Assembly (NCBI RefSeq): GCF_016406145.1
Contig: NZ_CP066306.1
Location: forward strand, 1 to 64,000
From: Pseudomonas putida
Lineage (GTDB): Bacteria; Pseudomonadota; Gammaproteobacteria; Pseudomonadales; Pseudomonadaceae
Direction of reading: 5' to 3'
DNA: 64,000 nucleotides
In this document: positions 21,949 to 31,955 of the stretch, piece by piece
Numbering within the stretch: position 1 is the stretch's first letter
Layout: each line of letters starts with the position of its first letter
Notes under the pieces: generated by a model
Seen by the model: only the letters and a program-made list of their open reading frames with translations
Databases searched by the model: none
What the model was told of the DNA's origin: nothing
Position numbers and translations under genes: made by a program

Positions 21949-23202
21949 ATGACTCCCCCACGTTACCGATTAGGGATGGCATGTCTGGCCGCTCTGATCA
22001 GCCTGTTGTCGACGTTACCGGCTCAGGCTACACCGTTGTCTCTGGAGGAAGCGCTTCAACTTGCCGAACGCAATGCCCCCATCCTCCAGGCCAGGCAAGA
22101 GCAAATGACGGCCGCTCGACACGCTGTGATCCCAGCAGGCGAGCTGCCTGATCCACGTCTCAACCTAGGAGTGCAGAACCTTCCTGTTGACGGCAGTGAT
22201 CGTTGGAGCATGAACCGCGATTTCATGACGATGCAGGTTGTCGGCCTCTCCCAGGAAGTACCAAACCGGGACAAGCGGGAGGCACGAGTTGAGACGGCAC
22301 GAGCGAGCGTTGAGCGAGCCGATGCAGAGGCGGTGTTCGAGCGCTTAAAAGTGCGTGCTGCCACAGCCCAAGCTTGGGTCGCGGCGTACACCGTTCAACG
22401 GAAACTGCAGCAGTTTGAGGACTTCTACAAAGAAAACCGTCTGTTGGCCGCAGCAATCCGCGCACGCCTGGCCGGCGGTACCGGCGCGACGGCCGACGCA
22501 CTTGCTCCTGACCAGGAAGCTGCGCAACTCGATGAGCAAAAAGATGTTCTGCTCACACAGGCCGCTCAGGCACGGGCTGCACTCAAGCGATGGATTGGAG
22601 AGGATGCTGATCCGCAAGCTCAAGCATTTCCGCGCTGGCCAGTGAGCGCGCCGGACTATCTACACGCTATACATGCACATCCAGAATTGGCGACCTACAA
22701 CGCCCTTACGCGGGAAGCACAAGCTCAAGTGCACCAAGCCTTGGCAGAAAAGAAGTCGGACTGGGGGTGGCAGGTGGATTACCAGCGGCGCGGGCCTGAA
22801 TTCAGCAATATGGTGAGCCTGCAGGTAAGTTTCCAACTGCCCTTGTTCGCTGGCTCACGGCAGGACCCGATGATCGCGGCACGTCGCGCACAAGTCCGGC
22901 AACTGGAGGACGAACAGGAAGCGGCATTGCGTGAGCATAAAGCGCAGCTGGAGACAGATCTTGCGGATTACCAGCGATTGCAGCGAGCAGTGCAGCGCAG
23001 CCGTGAAACATTGTTACCGCTAGCGGAGGATCGAGTCCGCCTCGCCCTTGCTGACTATCGAGCCGGTAAATCACCCTTAAGTGAGGTTCTCACCGCTCGA
23101 CGTCAGCGGGTTGAAACACGACTGCAAGACATCGATCTGCAAGGACAGTTGGCCGCGACAGCTGCACGGCTGCACTTCGCGTATGGAGAGGTGCGCGCAT
23201 GA
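21949..23202 (+). CDS. cusC: Outer-membrane efflux protein CusC (TolC family)
   Basis: A 417-residue TolC-type channel with a signal peptide (to about LPAQA) and two outer-membrane efflux repeats rich in alpha-helical heptads (LSLEEALQLAERNAPIL near the start; DYRAGKSPLSEVLTARRQRVE near the end). In a Cus/Czc tripartite pump it forms the exit duct through the outer membrane. The stop overlaps the start of cusB (ATGA), so the operon is translationally coupled. Context with CusF and copRS favours Cu(I)/Ag(I). Confidence 0.88.
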   Translation: MTPPRYRLGMACLAALISLLSTLPAQATPLSLEEALQLAERNAPILQARQEQMTAARHAVIPAGELPDPRLNLGVQNLPVDGSDRWSMNRDFMTMQVVGLSQEVPNRDKREARVETARASVERADAEAVFERLKVRAATAQAWVAAYTVQRKLQQFEDFYKENRLLAAAIRARLAGGTGATADALAPDQEAAQLDEQKDVLLTQAAQARAALKRWIGEDADPQAQAFPRWPVSAPDYLHAIHAHPELATYNALTREAQAQVHQALAEKKSDWGWQVDYQRRGPEFSNMVSLQVSFQLPLFAGSRQDPMIAARRAQVRQLEDEQEAALREHKAQLETDLADYQRLQRAVQRSRETLLPLAEDRVRLALADYRAGKSPLSEVLTARRQRVETRLQDIDLQGQLAATAARLHFAYGEVRA

Positions 23203-24665
23203 GAAATTCAACTATCAGCCTTGTGGTATTGGCCGCGTTGGCTATCGGCGGTGGCGTTGGCTATCAGCTAGCAAAGCGTGGGCAGGTGTCCACTGCCTCC
23301 CCTGAAACGCTACAGAAGGTGCTGTATTGGTATGACCCGATGTACCCCCAGCAGCACTTTCCAGCACCGGGCAAGTCGCCCTTCATGGACATGCCACTGG
23401 TGCCGAAGTACCAGGAAAGCACCGCTGCTGAGGTGAGCCCCGCAGTTCAAGTTTCACAGGGGCTCCAACAAAACCTGGGGGTCCGTCTGGCTACCGTAGC
23501 GAAAGGGCAGCTTGCTCGAACCCTCCAGGTGAGCGGCGTGCTTACCTTCGATGAGCGGGATTTTAGCGTTCTGCAGGCTCGTACCGGTGGCTACGTCGAA
23601 CGCACCTATGGCCGCGCTACAGGCGACGTGGTTGCCAAGGGCGCCCCATTGGCAGATGTGTTGACGCCTGAATGGGCGGGCTTGCAGGAAGAGTACCTGG
23701 CGCTTCAGCGATCTGGGGACAATGAATTGCGCGCTGCAGCTCGGCAACGACTACTGCTGGCGGGTATGCCTGCCGATCTTATCAACCGGATTGACCGTAC
23801 GGGAAGGGTCCAGAATTCGGTAACGCTCTTGGCCCCAACAGCAGGCGTCCTTCAGGCTCTGGAATTGCGGCCAGGCATGACAATGACACCGGGTGCAACG
23901 TTGGCGAAGATCAATGGTATCGCGAACGTCTGGCTTGAGGCCGCAGTACCTGAAGCGCAAGCCCAAGGCCTACAGGAAGGACAGGCAGTGCAGGCGAATC
24001 TGGCAGCGTTCCCAGGCGAACCTGTTCCCGGCAAGCTGACCGCATTGCTGGCTGATGCGGATCTGCAAAGCCGCACCTTGCGGCTTCGTATAGAACTGCC
24101 CAACCCCGGCGGCCGGTTGCGCCCAGGCATGACCGCGCAGGTTTCCCTCCATCCGTCCGGGCAACAGGATGACAGCCTACTGGTGCCAGCCGAGGCGATC
24201 ATTCGGACGGGGAAACGCGATCTCGTAATGGTGTCAGAAGACGGAGGTCGATTCCGGCCGGTGGAAGTAGTGCTCGGCCAGGAAAGTGCTGGCCAGGTGG
24301 TCGTGCTGCGAGGCCTTCAGGCGGGCCAGCGCGTTGTGGCGTCCGGGCAGTTTCTGCTGGACTCCGAAGCGAGCTTGAAAGGTATCGAGGCCGTTACTGC
24401 TGGCGATGCTCCACTTGCGCAACCTGTACAGCCGGCTCTACATCAGGCCAATGGGCGCATCGTTCAAATAGAAGGTAATCAGCTGACCATCGCTCATGGA
24501 CCGTTCGTGACGCTGGGCATGCCTGGTATGACGATGACTTTCCCTGTGGCAGATCCCCGCTTGATTGCCGGACTCAAGGTTGGCGAACGCATCCGGTTTG
24601 GAGTGCGCGAGCGCGATGAAGGCATGGTCATCGAGCAAATAACCCAGCAGGAGAACCAGCCATGA
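23199..24665 (+). CDS. cusB: Periplasmic adaptor CusB with C-terminal CusF-like domain
   Basis: A 488-residue membrane-fusion protein with an N-terminal anchor, a heavy-metal-binding segment ([12 protein letters not shown] ... [11 protein letters not shown], about residues 45-75), lipoyl/hairpin and beta-barrel domains, and an extra C-terminal domain from about residue 405. That extra domain has the CusF signature ([17 protein letters not shown]) with His and two Met ligands; the usual Trp position reads Met. CusB conveys Cu(I)/Ag(I) between the chaperone CusF and the CusA pump, so the fusion brings a chaperone domain onto the adaptor. It overlaps cusC and cusA by 4 bases each. Confidence 0.9.
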   Translation: MRNSTISLVVLAALAIGGGVGYQLAKRGQVSTASPETLQKVLYWYDPMYPQQHFPAPGKSPFMDMPLVPKYQESTAAEVSPAVQVSQGLQQNLGVRLATVAKGQLARTLQVSGVLTFDERDFSVLQARTGGYVERTYGRATGDVVAKGAPLADVLTPEWAGLQEEYLALQRSGDNELRAAARQRLLLAGMPADLINRIDRTGRVQNSVTLLAPTAGVLQALELRPGMTMTPGATLAKINGIANVWLEAAVPEAQAQGLQEGQAVQANLAAFPGEPVPGKLTALLADADLQSRTLRLRIELPNPGGRLRPGMTAQVSLHPSGQQDDSLLVPAEAIIRTGKRDLVMVSEDGGRFRPVEVVLGQESAGQVVVLRGLQAGQRVVASGQFLLDSEASLKGIEAVTAGDAPLAQPVQPALHQANGRIVQIEGNQLTIAHGPFVTLGMPGMTMTFPVADPRLIAGLKVGERIRFGVRERDEGMVIEQITQQENQP

Positions 24666-27600
24666 TCGCGAACCTGATTCGTTGGTCGGTTGGCAACCGC
24701 GTCCTGGTCCTGCTGGCAACACTGTTTGCCGTAGCTTGGGGCGTTTTCTCTCTGCGCAGTTTGCCGATCGACGCGTTGCCTGACCTGTCAGATGTGCAGG
24801 TGATTATCCGCACCTCCTACCCAGGGCAGGCACCGCAGATCGTGGAAAATCAGGTGACATATCCCCTGACCACCACAATGCTTTCCGTACCCGGAGCCAA
24901 GACAGTGCGGGGCTTTTCAGCATTTGGAGACAGCTTCGTATATGTGTTGTTTGAGGACGGCACAGATCTCTATTGGGCGCGGTCCAGGGTGCTCGAATAC
25001 CTAAGCCAGGTTCAGTCTCGATTACCGGCGTCCGCTAAGCCAGTGCTCGGACCCGATGCCACTGGTGTAGGCTGGATCTACCAGTATGCGCTGGTGGACC
25101 GCAGTGGTACCCATGACCTGGCACAGCTGCGCAGCCTTCAGGACTGGTTCCTGCGCTTCGAGTTGAAAACTCTTCCGGACGTTGCCGAAGTGGCGACGAT
25201 AGGCGGGATGGTCAAGCAGTACCAGGTAGTGCTCGATCCGCTGCGCATGGCCAGCTTGGGAATCACTCAAGTTGAGGTTTCGGACGCCATCGCCAAGGCC
25301 AATCAGGAAACCGGTGGCGGCGTGCTCGAACAAGGCGAAGCTGAGTTCATGGTAAGGGCTTCCGGCTATCTGAAGTCACTCGATGATTTCCGAGCCATTC
25401 CCCTGCGCCTGGCTGCGAAGGGTATACCCGTAACACTGGGCGATGTAGCCACTGTACAGCTGGGCCCTGAGGCACGTCGCGGCATCGGCGAGCTTGATGG
25501 ACAGGGCGAAGCGGTGGGCGGCGTAGTAATTCTGCGCAGTGGCAAGAATGCGAAAGATGCCATCGCTCACGTCAAATCCAAGCTTGAATCGCTGGAAAAA
25601 AGCCTGCCTGCCGGGGTCGAGCTGGTCACTACCTACGACCGTAGCCAGTTGATCGATCGTGCTGTGGAAAATCTGAGCCAGAAGCTGATTGAAGAGTTCA
25701 TCGTGGTCGCACTGGTGTGCGCTGCATTTCTTTGGCATCTGCGCTCATCGTTGGTCGCCATCGTCTCGCTTCCGGTTGGTGTCCTCATTGCCCTGATCGT
25801 CATGCGCCACCAGGGCATCAACGCCAACATCATGTCGCTTGGGGGCATAGCCATTGCAATCGGTGCGATGGTGGACGCCGCTGTGGTGATGATTGAGAAC
25901 GCGCACAAACGGGTTGAGGCTTGGCATACGTGGCACCCTGGAAAGTCGTTGCGTGGCGAAGATCATTGGAAAGTGATGACTGAGGCAGCAGTCGAGGTCG
26001 GGCCTGCGCTGTTCTTCAGCCTCATGATCATTACGCTGTCCTTCATACCGGTATTCACCTTGCAGGCTCAGGAGGGAAGGCTGTTTGCGCCCCTCGCATT
26101 CACCAAGACTTATGCAATGGCAGCAGCAGCGGGCCTTTCGGTTACCCTGGTACCCGTGCTGATGGGGTACTGGATTCGGGGTCGTTTACCGGCAGAAGAG
26201 CGCAACCCACTCAATCGAACCCTGATACGGCTCTATCGCCCAGCATTGGAGATCGTTCTACGCCGGCCAAAGCTCACGTTGGCGGGTGCACTGTTGATTT
26301 TGCTCAGCAGTGTCTGGCCCCTGAGCCAGCTCGGCGGCGAATTCTTGCCGCCACTGGATGAAGGCGATTTGCTGTACATGCCGACTGCCCTGCCAGGTCT
26401 TTCGGCGCAGAAAGCCTCTGAGCTTTTGCAACGTACGGACCGGCTGATCCGAACGGTACCGGAGGTCGCCAGTGTCTTCGGTAAAGCGGGCCGGGCTGAA
26501 TCAGCGACCGACCCGGCCCCGCTGGAGATGTTCGAGACGACTGTCCGACTTAAACCGAAGGATCAGTGGCGAGCAGGGATGACCACTGAGAAGCTGATCG
26601 AAGAGCTGGACCGTACCGTGCAGGTACCTGGGCTAACCAATATCTGGATCCCACCGATTCGAAACCGTATCGACATGCTCGCAACCGGTATCAAAAGCCC
26701 GATCGGCGTAAAGGTTGCCGGCAGCAATTTGAATGAGATCGACCGGGTGACTCTGGCTATCGAGAAGGTGGCCAAAACGGTTCCAGGGGTGACTTCCGCC
26801 CTCGCCGAGCGATTAACCGGTGGACGCTACATCGATCTGGATATCGACCGCCAATTCGCAGCGCGTTACGGCCTGAACATTGCTGATGTCCAAGCGATTG
26901 TTGCCGGCGCCGTTGGGGGCGAAAACATCGGCGAAACCGTAGAAGGCCTGGCGCGATATCCCATCAGTGTTCGGTACCCACGGGAGTGGCGTGACTCTGT
27001 TGATGCCCTGCGGCAGCTACCGATTTACACCAGCCAAGGGGGGCGAATCACACTGGGAACCGTGGCACGGGTGCGTATTGCGGACGGTCCACCCATGCTC
27101 AAGAGTGAAAACGCGCGCCCCTCGGGCTGGGTGTATATCGACGTGCGGAGACGGGACCTGTCCTCCGTCGTTGCCGACCTGCGCCGGCTAGTCGATCAGC
27201 AGGTGAAGCTCGATCCTGGCATAAGCTTGAGCTATTCCGGGCAGTTCGAATACCTGGAGCGCGCCAATGCGCGCTTAGCATGGGTAGTACCGGCGACGCT
27301 GGCCATTATTTTCGTCCTTCTCTACCTCACGTTTGGCCGCCTCGGTGAAGCGCTGCTGATCATGGCTACCTTGCCATTTGCGCTAACCGGCGGCGTATGG
27401 CTGCTGTACATGATGGGCTACAACCTGTCGGTGGCCACGGGTGTCGGTTTTATCGCCTTGGCTGGGGTCGCAGCAGAGTTTGGAGTCATCATGCTGATCT
27501 ACCTCAACAATGCCTGGACTGAACGAAACGGCAACGGTACGCAGGGGCAACCTGCGCTTCTGGATGCTATCCGCGAAGGGGCCGTGCAGCGCATCCGCCC

Positions 27601-27820
27601 CAAAGCCATGACCGTAGCAGTGATCGTCGCAGGCTTGATGCCAATCCTCTGGAGTAGCGGTACCGGCAGCGAAGTCATGAGCCGGATCGCTGTACCCATG
27701 GTCGGCGGCATGCTCACCGCGCCTTTGCTCTCACTATTTGTAATCCCTGCGGCTTACTGGCTCGTCAGGCGCCGCGGACTCGCTGTACACGATAACCCCC
27801 AAACAGGAGTAACCCGATGA
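24662..27820 (+). CDS. cusA: Inner-membrane RND heavy-metal efflux pump CusA
   Basis: A 1052-residue HME-RND transporter with about 12 membrane helices and two large periplasmic loops, as is usual for CusA/CzcA. Visible landmarks are the N-terminal [20 protein letters not shown], the helix 4 region [21 protein letters not shown] carrying the proton-relay acidic residues, and the repeat-half helix [19 protein letters not shown]. It uses the proton gradient to extrude metal through CusB and CusC. The separate CusF gene directly downstream and the CusF domain on CusB support a Cu(I)/Ag(I) substrate. Start and stop overlap the neighbours by 4 bases. Confidence 0.92.
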   Translation: MIANLIRWSVGNRVLVLLATLFAVAWGVFSLRSLPIDALPDLSDVQVIIRTSYPGQAPQIVENQVTYPLTTTMLSVPGAKTVRGFSAFGDSFVYVLFEDGTDLYWARSRVLEYLSQVQSRLPASAKPVLGPDATGVGWIYQYALVDRSGTHDLAQLRSLQDWFLRFELKTLPDVAEVATIGGMVKQYQVVLDPLRMASLGITQVEVSDAIAKANQETGGGVLEQGEAEFMVRASGYLKSLDDFRAIPLRLAAKGIPVTLGDVATVQLGPEARRGIGELDGQGEAVGGVVILRSGKNAKDAIAHVKSKLESLEKSLPAGVELVTTYDRSQLIDRAVENLSQKLIEEFIVVALVCAAFLWHLRSSLVAIVSLPVGVLIALIVMRHQGINANIMSLGGIAIAIGAMVDAAVVMIENAHKRVEAWHTWHPGKSLRGEDHWKVMTEAAVEVGPALFFSLMIITLSFIPVFTLQAQEGRLFAPLAFTKTYAMAAAAGLSVTLVPVLMGYWIRGRLPAEERNPLNRTLIRLYRPALEIVLRRPKLTLAGALLILLSSVWPLSQLGGEFLPPLDEGDLLYMPTALPGLSAQKASELLQRTDRLIRTVPEVASVFGKAGRAESATDPAPLEMFETTVRLKPKDQWRAGMTTEKLIEELDRTVQVPGLTNIWIPPIRNRIDMLATGIKSPIGVKVAGSNLNEIDRVTLAIEKVAKTVPGVTSALAERLTGGRYIDLDIDRQFAARYGLNIADVQAIVAGAVGGENIGETVEGLARYPISVRYPREWRDSVDALRQLPIYTSQGGRITLGTVARVRIADGPPMLKSENARPSGWVYIDVRRRDLSSVVADLRRLVDQQVKLDPGISLSYSGQFEYLERANARLAWVVPATLAIIFVLLYLTFGRLGEALLIMATLPFALTGGVWLLYMMGYNLSVATGVGFIALAGVAAEFGVIMLIYLNNAWTERNGNGTQGQPALLDAIREGAVQRIRPKAMTVAVIVAGLMPILWSSGTGSEVMSRIAVPMVGGMLTAPLLSLFVIPAAYWLVRRRGLAVHDNPQTGVTR

Positions 27821-28164
27821 AGAAGCTACTGATCAGCGCTGGCCTGGTGTTCGCCGTTGCGGCGGCGGTGCAGGCCCAAGACATGTATGGCACGGATATG
27901 AAGAATATGCCCATGGAAGGCAACGAGACCCAAGGCAGCCAGGCGGCTCCGACTGCATCGGCTGAGGGAACCATCAAAGCTTTGGAACCAGGTAAAGTTA
28001 CCTTGGCGCATGGACCAGTATCAGCCCTGAAATGGCCGGCAATGACCATGGGCTTCAGCGCTACCGAGCAGCAACTCAAGGGACTCAAGGTAGGCGACAA
28101 GGTCAGCTTCGATTTCCGAATGAATGGGGGCACAGCGACGATCGTAGGCATTCGCAAGCAGTGA
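27817..28164 (+). CDS. cusF: Periplasmic copper chaperone CusF
   Basis: A 115-residue exported protein with a signal peptide (to about AVQAQ) and an OB-fold CusF domain. The Cu(I)/Ag(I) ligands of CusF are recognisable in [18 protein letters not shown]: one His, the stacking Trp and two Met. It hands metal to the CusCBA complex. The ATG overlaps the cusA stop codon. Confidence 0.92.
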   Translation: MKKLLISAGLVFAVAAAVQAQDMYGTDMKNMPMEGNETQGSQAAPTASAEGTIKALEPGKVTLAHGPVSALKWPAMTMGFSATEQQLKGLKVGDKVSFDFRMNGGTATIVGIRKQ

Positions 28165-28178
28165 CGGATTGACTTCTA

Positions 28179-28215
28179 ACCCTGCCTATTAGAGCTGATA
28201 GGCAGGGTCATTTAG
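28179..28215 (+). terminator. Probable terminator of cusCBAF
   Basis: The hairpin ACCCTGCCTAT / ATAGGCAGGGT (28179-28189 and 28198-28208) is followed by CATTTAG. The T run is short, so termination strength is uncertain. Confidence 0.6.
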
Positions 28216-28578
28216 CCAAACTTTGGAAAAAGTGCTGCCGCAATTCCTGACCGCGCCGCCTTCAGCTCTGTGCCTCGGGACGCTAGTTGGTCTTTGCGCT
28301 CTGTAGCCGGGATGCATTCAGATCAGAGTAGTAGCTGACGTTTGAGCAGAGATCTTCGTGCATCACGATCTATATGGGTCGAAAGCGGACAGGGCATCGC
28401 AAAGTCATCCAACTGCCTGAGTTATCCGAACGCCAACAAGGATTCCACCGAGCTTGTCGACAAGAAAACCCGCGACAACTCAGAGTGTTATCCGAGCAAA
28501 CAGACTTTGGATACCCTATTCCCGCTAGAAACACTGCCGCTGAAACCCTCCTGGCATGTAGCTCCTTCGTCCTACGCT
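28216..28578. other. Intergenic stretch without recognisable gene
   Basis: This stretch lies between the converging cusF and methyltransferase genes. Short open frames exist, but none has a ribosome-binding site or a recognisable product. It may be remnant DNA from the assembly of the resistance blocks. Confidence 0.4.
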
Positions 28579-29238
28579 TCAGCCTCTATGACCCCCACCC
28601 AACCTTTCGCGCAGGTGCGGAACGAACCTAGGCGTAACGCGGGTATAAGCTTCGTAGGCAGCGCCAAACTGCTTGTGCATTTCCCGCTCTTCGGAAACCG
28701 CCAAACGCCCGTACATCACCAGCAACACCGGGAACATTGCCAGCGTCAGCAGCGTCGGCCACTGAAGGAGAAAGCCCAGAAGAATCAGCACAAATGCCAC
28801 GTACTGCGGATGTCTGATCCAGCCATAGGGCCCGACCGTTGCAAGTGAACGGCGGCGTTGCGCGTGATATAGCACGTTCCAGGCGGCAGAAAGCAAATAG
28901 AAGCCGAAACCCAGGAATAGGTAACTGGCAATGTGCAAAACACTGAAGTGTGGGTTGCCCTGGTCACCGAGCAACGTCGACCACAGATGGCCGGATTCGT
29001 GGGAAAGCAGATCGAGGTTGGGGAACCTGGCCTGCAACCAGCCTGACAACAGATAGATCGTCAGGGGGAAGCCATACATTTCCACAAACAGGGCAACGAT
29101 GAAGGCCGAGAATGCACCGAAGCTCCTCCAGTCTCTCGCCGTTGCCGGCTTGAAGAAACTGAAGGCAAACATGATGAAGATCGCGGAGTTGATGAAAACC
29201 AGCGACCAGAGGCCATACGCGCTTTCACCATGATTCAT
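28579..29238 (-). CDS. Isoprenylcysteine methyltransferase-like membrane protein
   Basis: A 219-residue integral membrane protein with about five helices. Its C-terminal half matches the ICMT/PEMT-type methyltransferase fold: VGPYGWIRHPQYVAFVLILLG and EEREMHKQFGAAYEAYTRVTPRFVP contain the His-Pro-x-Tyr and acidic residues that bind S-adenosylmethionine. The substrate is unknown. It overlaps the DUF2933 gene upstream (ATGA), so the two are coupled. Such pairs are common in copper-resistance islands, but their role is not established. Confidence 0.8.
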   Translation of the reverse strand: MNHGESAYGLWSLVFINSAIFIMFAFSFFKPATARDWRSFGAFSAFIVALFVEMYGFPLTIYLLSGWLQARFPNLDLLSHESGHLWSTLLGDQGNPHFSVLHIASYLFLGFGFYLLSAAWNVLYHAQRRRSLATVGPYGWIRHPQYVAFVLILLGFLLQWPTLLTLAMFPVLLVMYGRLAVSEEREMHKQFGAAYEAYTRVTPRFVPHLRERLGGGHRG

Positions 29239-29510
29239 GATGGATCTCCCGGCTTATGGATATCAGCCTTATCGGAGGGGGCCGGTTTGCTCTGGCCCTG
29301 GTGATGGTGTCCCCCATGTCCTCGATGCATGAAGACATGCATCAGCGGACAGGCGAGCAACAACAGATAAGGCAGGGCTCCAACGACATGGGCAAGGTGC
29401 TCGGTGAGCAGGAAGTAGACGGCGATCCCACCGATTACCACCAGGCCGATTGCATAGCGTGAACGCCAGAAACTGTGTGGTGAGCCGTTTTCATCGAAGT
29501 GAGGGTTCAT
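29235..29510 (-). CDS. DUF2933 domain small membrane protein
   Basis: A 91-residue protein with two membrane helices (about 18-36 and 43-60) and the family motif ALPYLLLLACPLMHVFMHRGHGGHHH, a His-rich cytoplasmic or periplasmic loop. DUF2933 proteins accompany copper and silver resistance genes; the His-rich tail could bind metal. It overlaps the methyltransferase gene. A decayed paralogue lies upstream of the CopA-type ATPase (34344-34610). Confidence 0.85.
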   Translation of the reverse strand: MNPHFDENGSPHSFWRSRYAIGLVVIGGIAVYFLLTEHLAHVVGALPYLLLLACPLMHVFMHRGHGGHHHQGQSKPAPSDKADIHKPGDPS

Positions 29511-29535
29511 AGCGACTCCTGGGAAAGGAGATGGG

Positions 29536-29991
29536 TTACTTCGATGCAGCAGATGGCATGCGGTCCATCATCATCTGCATCATCGACTCCATCATGTCCA
29601 TGCGCTTTTCCATCATCTGGTGGCGGGCGGCCATATCCCCGCCCATGCCGCCATGCATGCCCCCCATTTCAGGCATGCCACCCTCCATGGACTTCATCAT
29701 GGCCATGCCATTTTTCATCAGCGCCATATGCTCGGCCATCAACGCCTGACGGGCTTCCGGCGTTTTGGCTGCAGCCATCTTTTCGTGCATGGCTTGCATG
29801 GCCTTCATTTGCTGGTCCATCGCCGCCATTTGCCCTTTGTCCATTGGCTGAGAAGGCGTCTTCTCGGTAGCCGCCGCGCTTGGCGCATCGGCCGGGTGAT
29901 GTGTCGAGTGTTCATCGGTGTTTTGCGCCATGGCGCCCACGGACGCTGCGGCCAAACAAAGTCCGATCAGTAAATTTCGAACGTTGTTCAT
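29536..29991 (-). CDS. Met-rich periplasmic protein
   Basis: About 151 residues. A signal peptide (to about VGAMAQN) is followed by a His/Pro/Ala linker and a long helical stretch very rich in Met (EHMALMKNGMAMMKSMEGGMPEMGG and similar). Regular Met spacing suggests binding of Cu(I) or a coiled-coil with metal sites. No named family is certain. Three ATG codons follow each other; the third, at 29991, has the best spacing to AAGGAG. It is probably first in an operon with the DUF2933 and methyltransferase genes. Confidence 0.75.
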   Translation of the reverse strand: MNNVRNLLIGLCLAAASVGAMAQNTDEHSTHHPADAPSAAATEKTPSQPMDKGQMAAMDQQMKAMQAMHEKMAAAKTPEARQALMAEHMALMKNGMAMMKSMEGGMPEMGGMHGGMGGDMAARHQMMEKRMDMMESMMQMMMDRMPSAASK

Positions 29992-30129
29992 CATCATCTC
30001 CTTAGCACTGTTTTAAAGCCGGATGCCTTGGTCTGGGCGCTAGGCCTCACCTGGCACGACAAGCAAATTACTGCGCCGGCGTGAATGCTCATTTTTCGCG
30101 TCGTGCTCGGGTTGTACACCGACGGGCTA

Positions 30130-31152
30130 TTATTGGGCACTCGGCGGCTCGAAGCTGATCCCGTTTGGCCCGGCGCCAACCTTATGGGTAGCAACGACCT
30201 TTCGGCTGCTCGTATCGATGACAGATACGGTGCCCGCTTCAATATTGCTGACAAACACATAAGCGCCGTCGCTGCTGATGGCCACACCATGGGCACCCTT
30301 GCCGGTGGTCACGGTGCCCAGGCTGCTACGCGTCTGGAGATCTACGATGGAGACTCGGTCGTCCGGATTCTGGCCACTGCCCTGATTCGCGACATAGACC
30401 TGGCGACCGTCAACGGTGGCCATCATCTGGATTGGCGTGCGGCCGACATCAACCTTGCTGATCACCTTGCGTCTGGCCGTGTCGATGATGCCAAGCTGAT
30501 TTGTCGCACTGAGCGAGACGAATGCCAGGCGACCGTCAGGGGCAAAGCCGACCTGGACAGGGCCTTTGCCCACGGGAATCTGCGCGGTTTCTTTGAGTGT
30601 GACGACATCGATAAGCGATACGCTGTCGCTCTTCATGTTCGCGATATAGAGTGTCCGGCCATCAGGGCTCAAGCGCAGCCCATGGGGATAACGCCCAGTT
30701 GGAATACCGGGCAACTCGATTCGCTGCTCAAGGTCAAATACTCGCACCTGGTTGGCAGCGGAATCGGTCACAAAAGCTCGCAGCCCGGTGACGTCGGTGA
30801 CCACATGAGCCGGGTGATCGCCTGCCGGGAAGCTGAACGGTGGCCTGTCCAGCGCGCTGGTACTGAACACCAGCAACTGCCCACCGGGCTTTTCACCGCT
30901 CGAATGCCCCGCATGTCCAGCCACTCCAACAACCAGAAGCAAGCTGCCGTCGGGCGAAACCTGTAGGTTGTGGGGTGCGATCGGCAAGGCGACCGTGCTC
31001 ACATCACCTGTCGCAAGATTTACCTGGCTAATGGAAGCGGACCGTTCATTGGCCGTGTAGACGTTACCCGTAGGGTTTGCCATGACCAGCCCCAGAGGGA
31101 TGAGCAGGGATATCCCCAAGGCCATAGAACTAAACCGCTTGGCAGTCATCAT
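30130..31152 (-). CDS. YVTN-type beta-propeller periplasmic protein
   Basis: A 340-residue exported protein (signal peptide to about LVMA) made of repeated 40-45-residue blades such as SPDGRTLYIANMKSDSVSLIDV and SSDGAYVFVSNIEAGTVSVIDT, the YncE/surface-layer seven-bladed propeller pattern. Proteins of this group bind DNA or cofactors or act as lactonases in other contexts, so no activity can be assigned. One loop contains HAGHSSGEK. I chose the double ATG at 31152/31149 because it directly precedes the signal peptide. It stands alone between the Met-rich cluster and copZ. Confidence 0.8.
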   Translation of the reverse strand: MMTAKRFSSMALGISLLIPLGLVMANPTGNVYTANERSASISQVNLATGDVSTVALPIAPHNLQVSPDGSLLLVVGVAGHAGHSSGEKPGGQLLVFSTSALDRPPFSFPAGDHPAHVVTDVTGLRAFVTDSAANQVRVFDLEQRIELPGIPTGRYPHGLRLSPDGRTLYIANMKSDSVSLIDVVTLKETAQIPVGKGPVQVGFAPDGRLAFVSLSATNQLGIIDTARRKVISKVDVGRTPIQMMATVDGRQVYVANQGSGQNPDDRVSIVDLQTRSSLGTVTTGKGAHGVAISSDGAYVFVSNIEAGTVSVIDTSSRKVVATHKVGAGPNGISFEPPSAQ

Positions 31153-31417
31153 TGTGAATGAGCTCCAACGAGGGGCCGGGGTATGTGAGCCAGGCTGGCC
31201 TATACATTTACTCAAGATAAACACCAATCGCGAAGCATTTTCTTGATCAGCGTCAACGTCCACAGCTTGACTCGGCACTGGGTGATCGAAGGCCGTCCAT
31301 TTCTTGGGGAGTATTGCTGGCTATCCCGACCCGGAGTCAGTCGACATCAGGCTGTATATGAAGAAACCGCGCCATGAAACATGGCACGGCGGCTTGCCAT
31401 CTGAGCGGTAACGAGAC

Positions 31418-31618
31418 TTAGCGACTGACTTTGGTTGGGTAACCAAGCGCCTGGACCAGTGCACCGACGCGTTCCGCCTCGATGTTGCTTTGGACACTCA
31501 CTGTACCGGCAGCACGATCAACGATCACCTTCGCGTCGCCATCGGCAGCCTGGATGGCCTTGGTGATCTTGTTGACACAACTGCCACATCCCATACCGGA
31601 AACTTCCAAAACGAACAT
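31418..31618 (-). CDS. copZ: Copper chaperone CopZ (HMA domain)
   Basis: A 66-residue single heavy-metal-associated domain. The metal site GMGCGSC near residues 7-13 (M-x-C-x-x-C) binds Cu(I) in the cytoplasm for delivery to a P1B ATPase. Start ATG 31618 gives MFVLEVSGMG, the usual family beginning; an upstream in-frame ATG would add an unconserved extension. A MerR-type dyad lies about 50 bases upstream, indicating control by CueR. The copper ATPase gene follows upstream on the same strand. Confidence 0.9.
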   Translation of the reverse strand: MFVLEVSGMGCGSCVNKITKAIQAADGDAKVIVDRAAGTVSVQSNIEAERVGALVQALGYPTKVSR

Positions 31619-31668
31619 AGCGGGCCTCTCATGCTGGTACGGCTTTTCTCGCCGCATTTACAGCTTCA

Positions 31669-31689
31669 ACCTTGACACGATGACAAGGT
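31669..31689 (-). promoter_or_regulatory. CueR-like dyad operator of copZ
   Basis: The arms ACCTTG (31669-31674) and CAAGGT (31684-31689) form a dyad spanning 21 bases between likely -35 and -10 elements. This is typical of MerR-family promoters with long spacers. TTGACC at its edge can serve as -35. No cueR gene is visible in the window, so the regulator would be encoded elsewhere. Confidence 0.65.
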
Positions 31690-31955
31690 CAAGGCCCGGT
31701 CAAAGGATTTATCTTCGCCCTGAAATCTTGTCCAACTCCTCTGGCGGCGGCCCCTGCTGCATCACAATTGTCCCTTACGATCTTGGCAGAAGATGGCGGA
31801 CGTCGCAGTTGCCCGATGTCCTCCATCAGGACCAGATTGGCGCCGAACTCGCGGACATACCCGCTAAGGCCAAAGCCCTAGACAGTCAGTCATATGGATC
31901 AGGCGTTGAAACGCTGATGGCGGAACTTCCTCTCATAGGTTGCGGTGTGCCCATT
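31690..31955. other. Intergenic stretch between copZ and copper ATPase genes
   Basis: No convincing gene is visible. A plus-strand open frame continues across the region and over copZ, but it has no conserved features and overlaps real genes on both sides. Confidence 0.4.

Noticed and set aside
30085..30966. Plus-strand frame opposite the beta-propeller gene
   Set aside because: Shadow of a gene with clear YVTN blades and signal peptide on the other strand.
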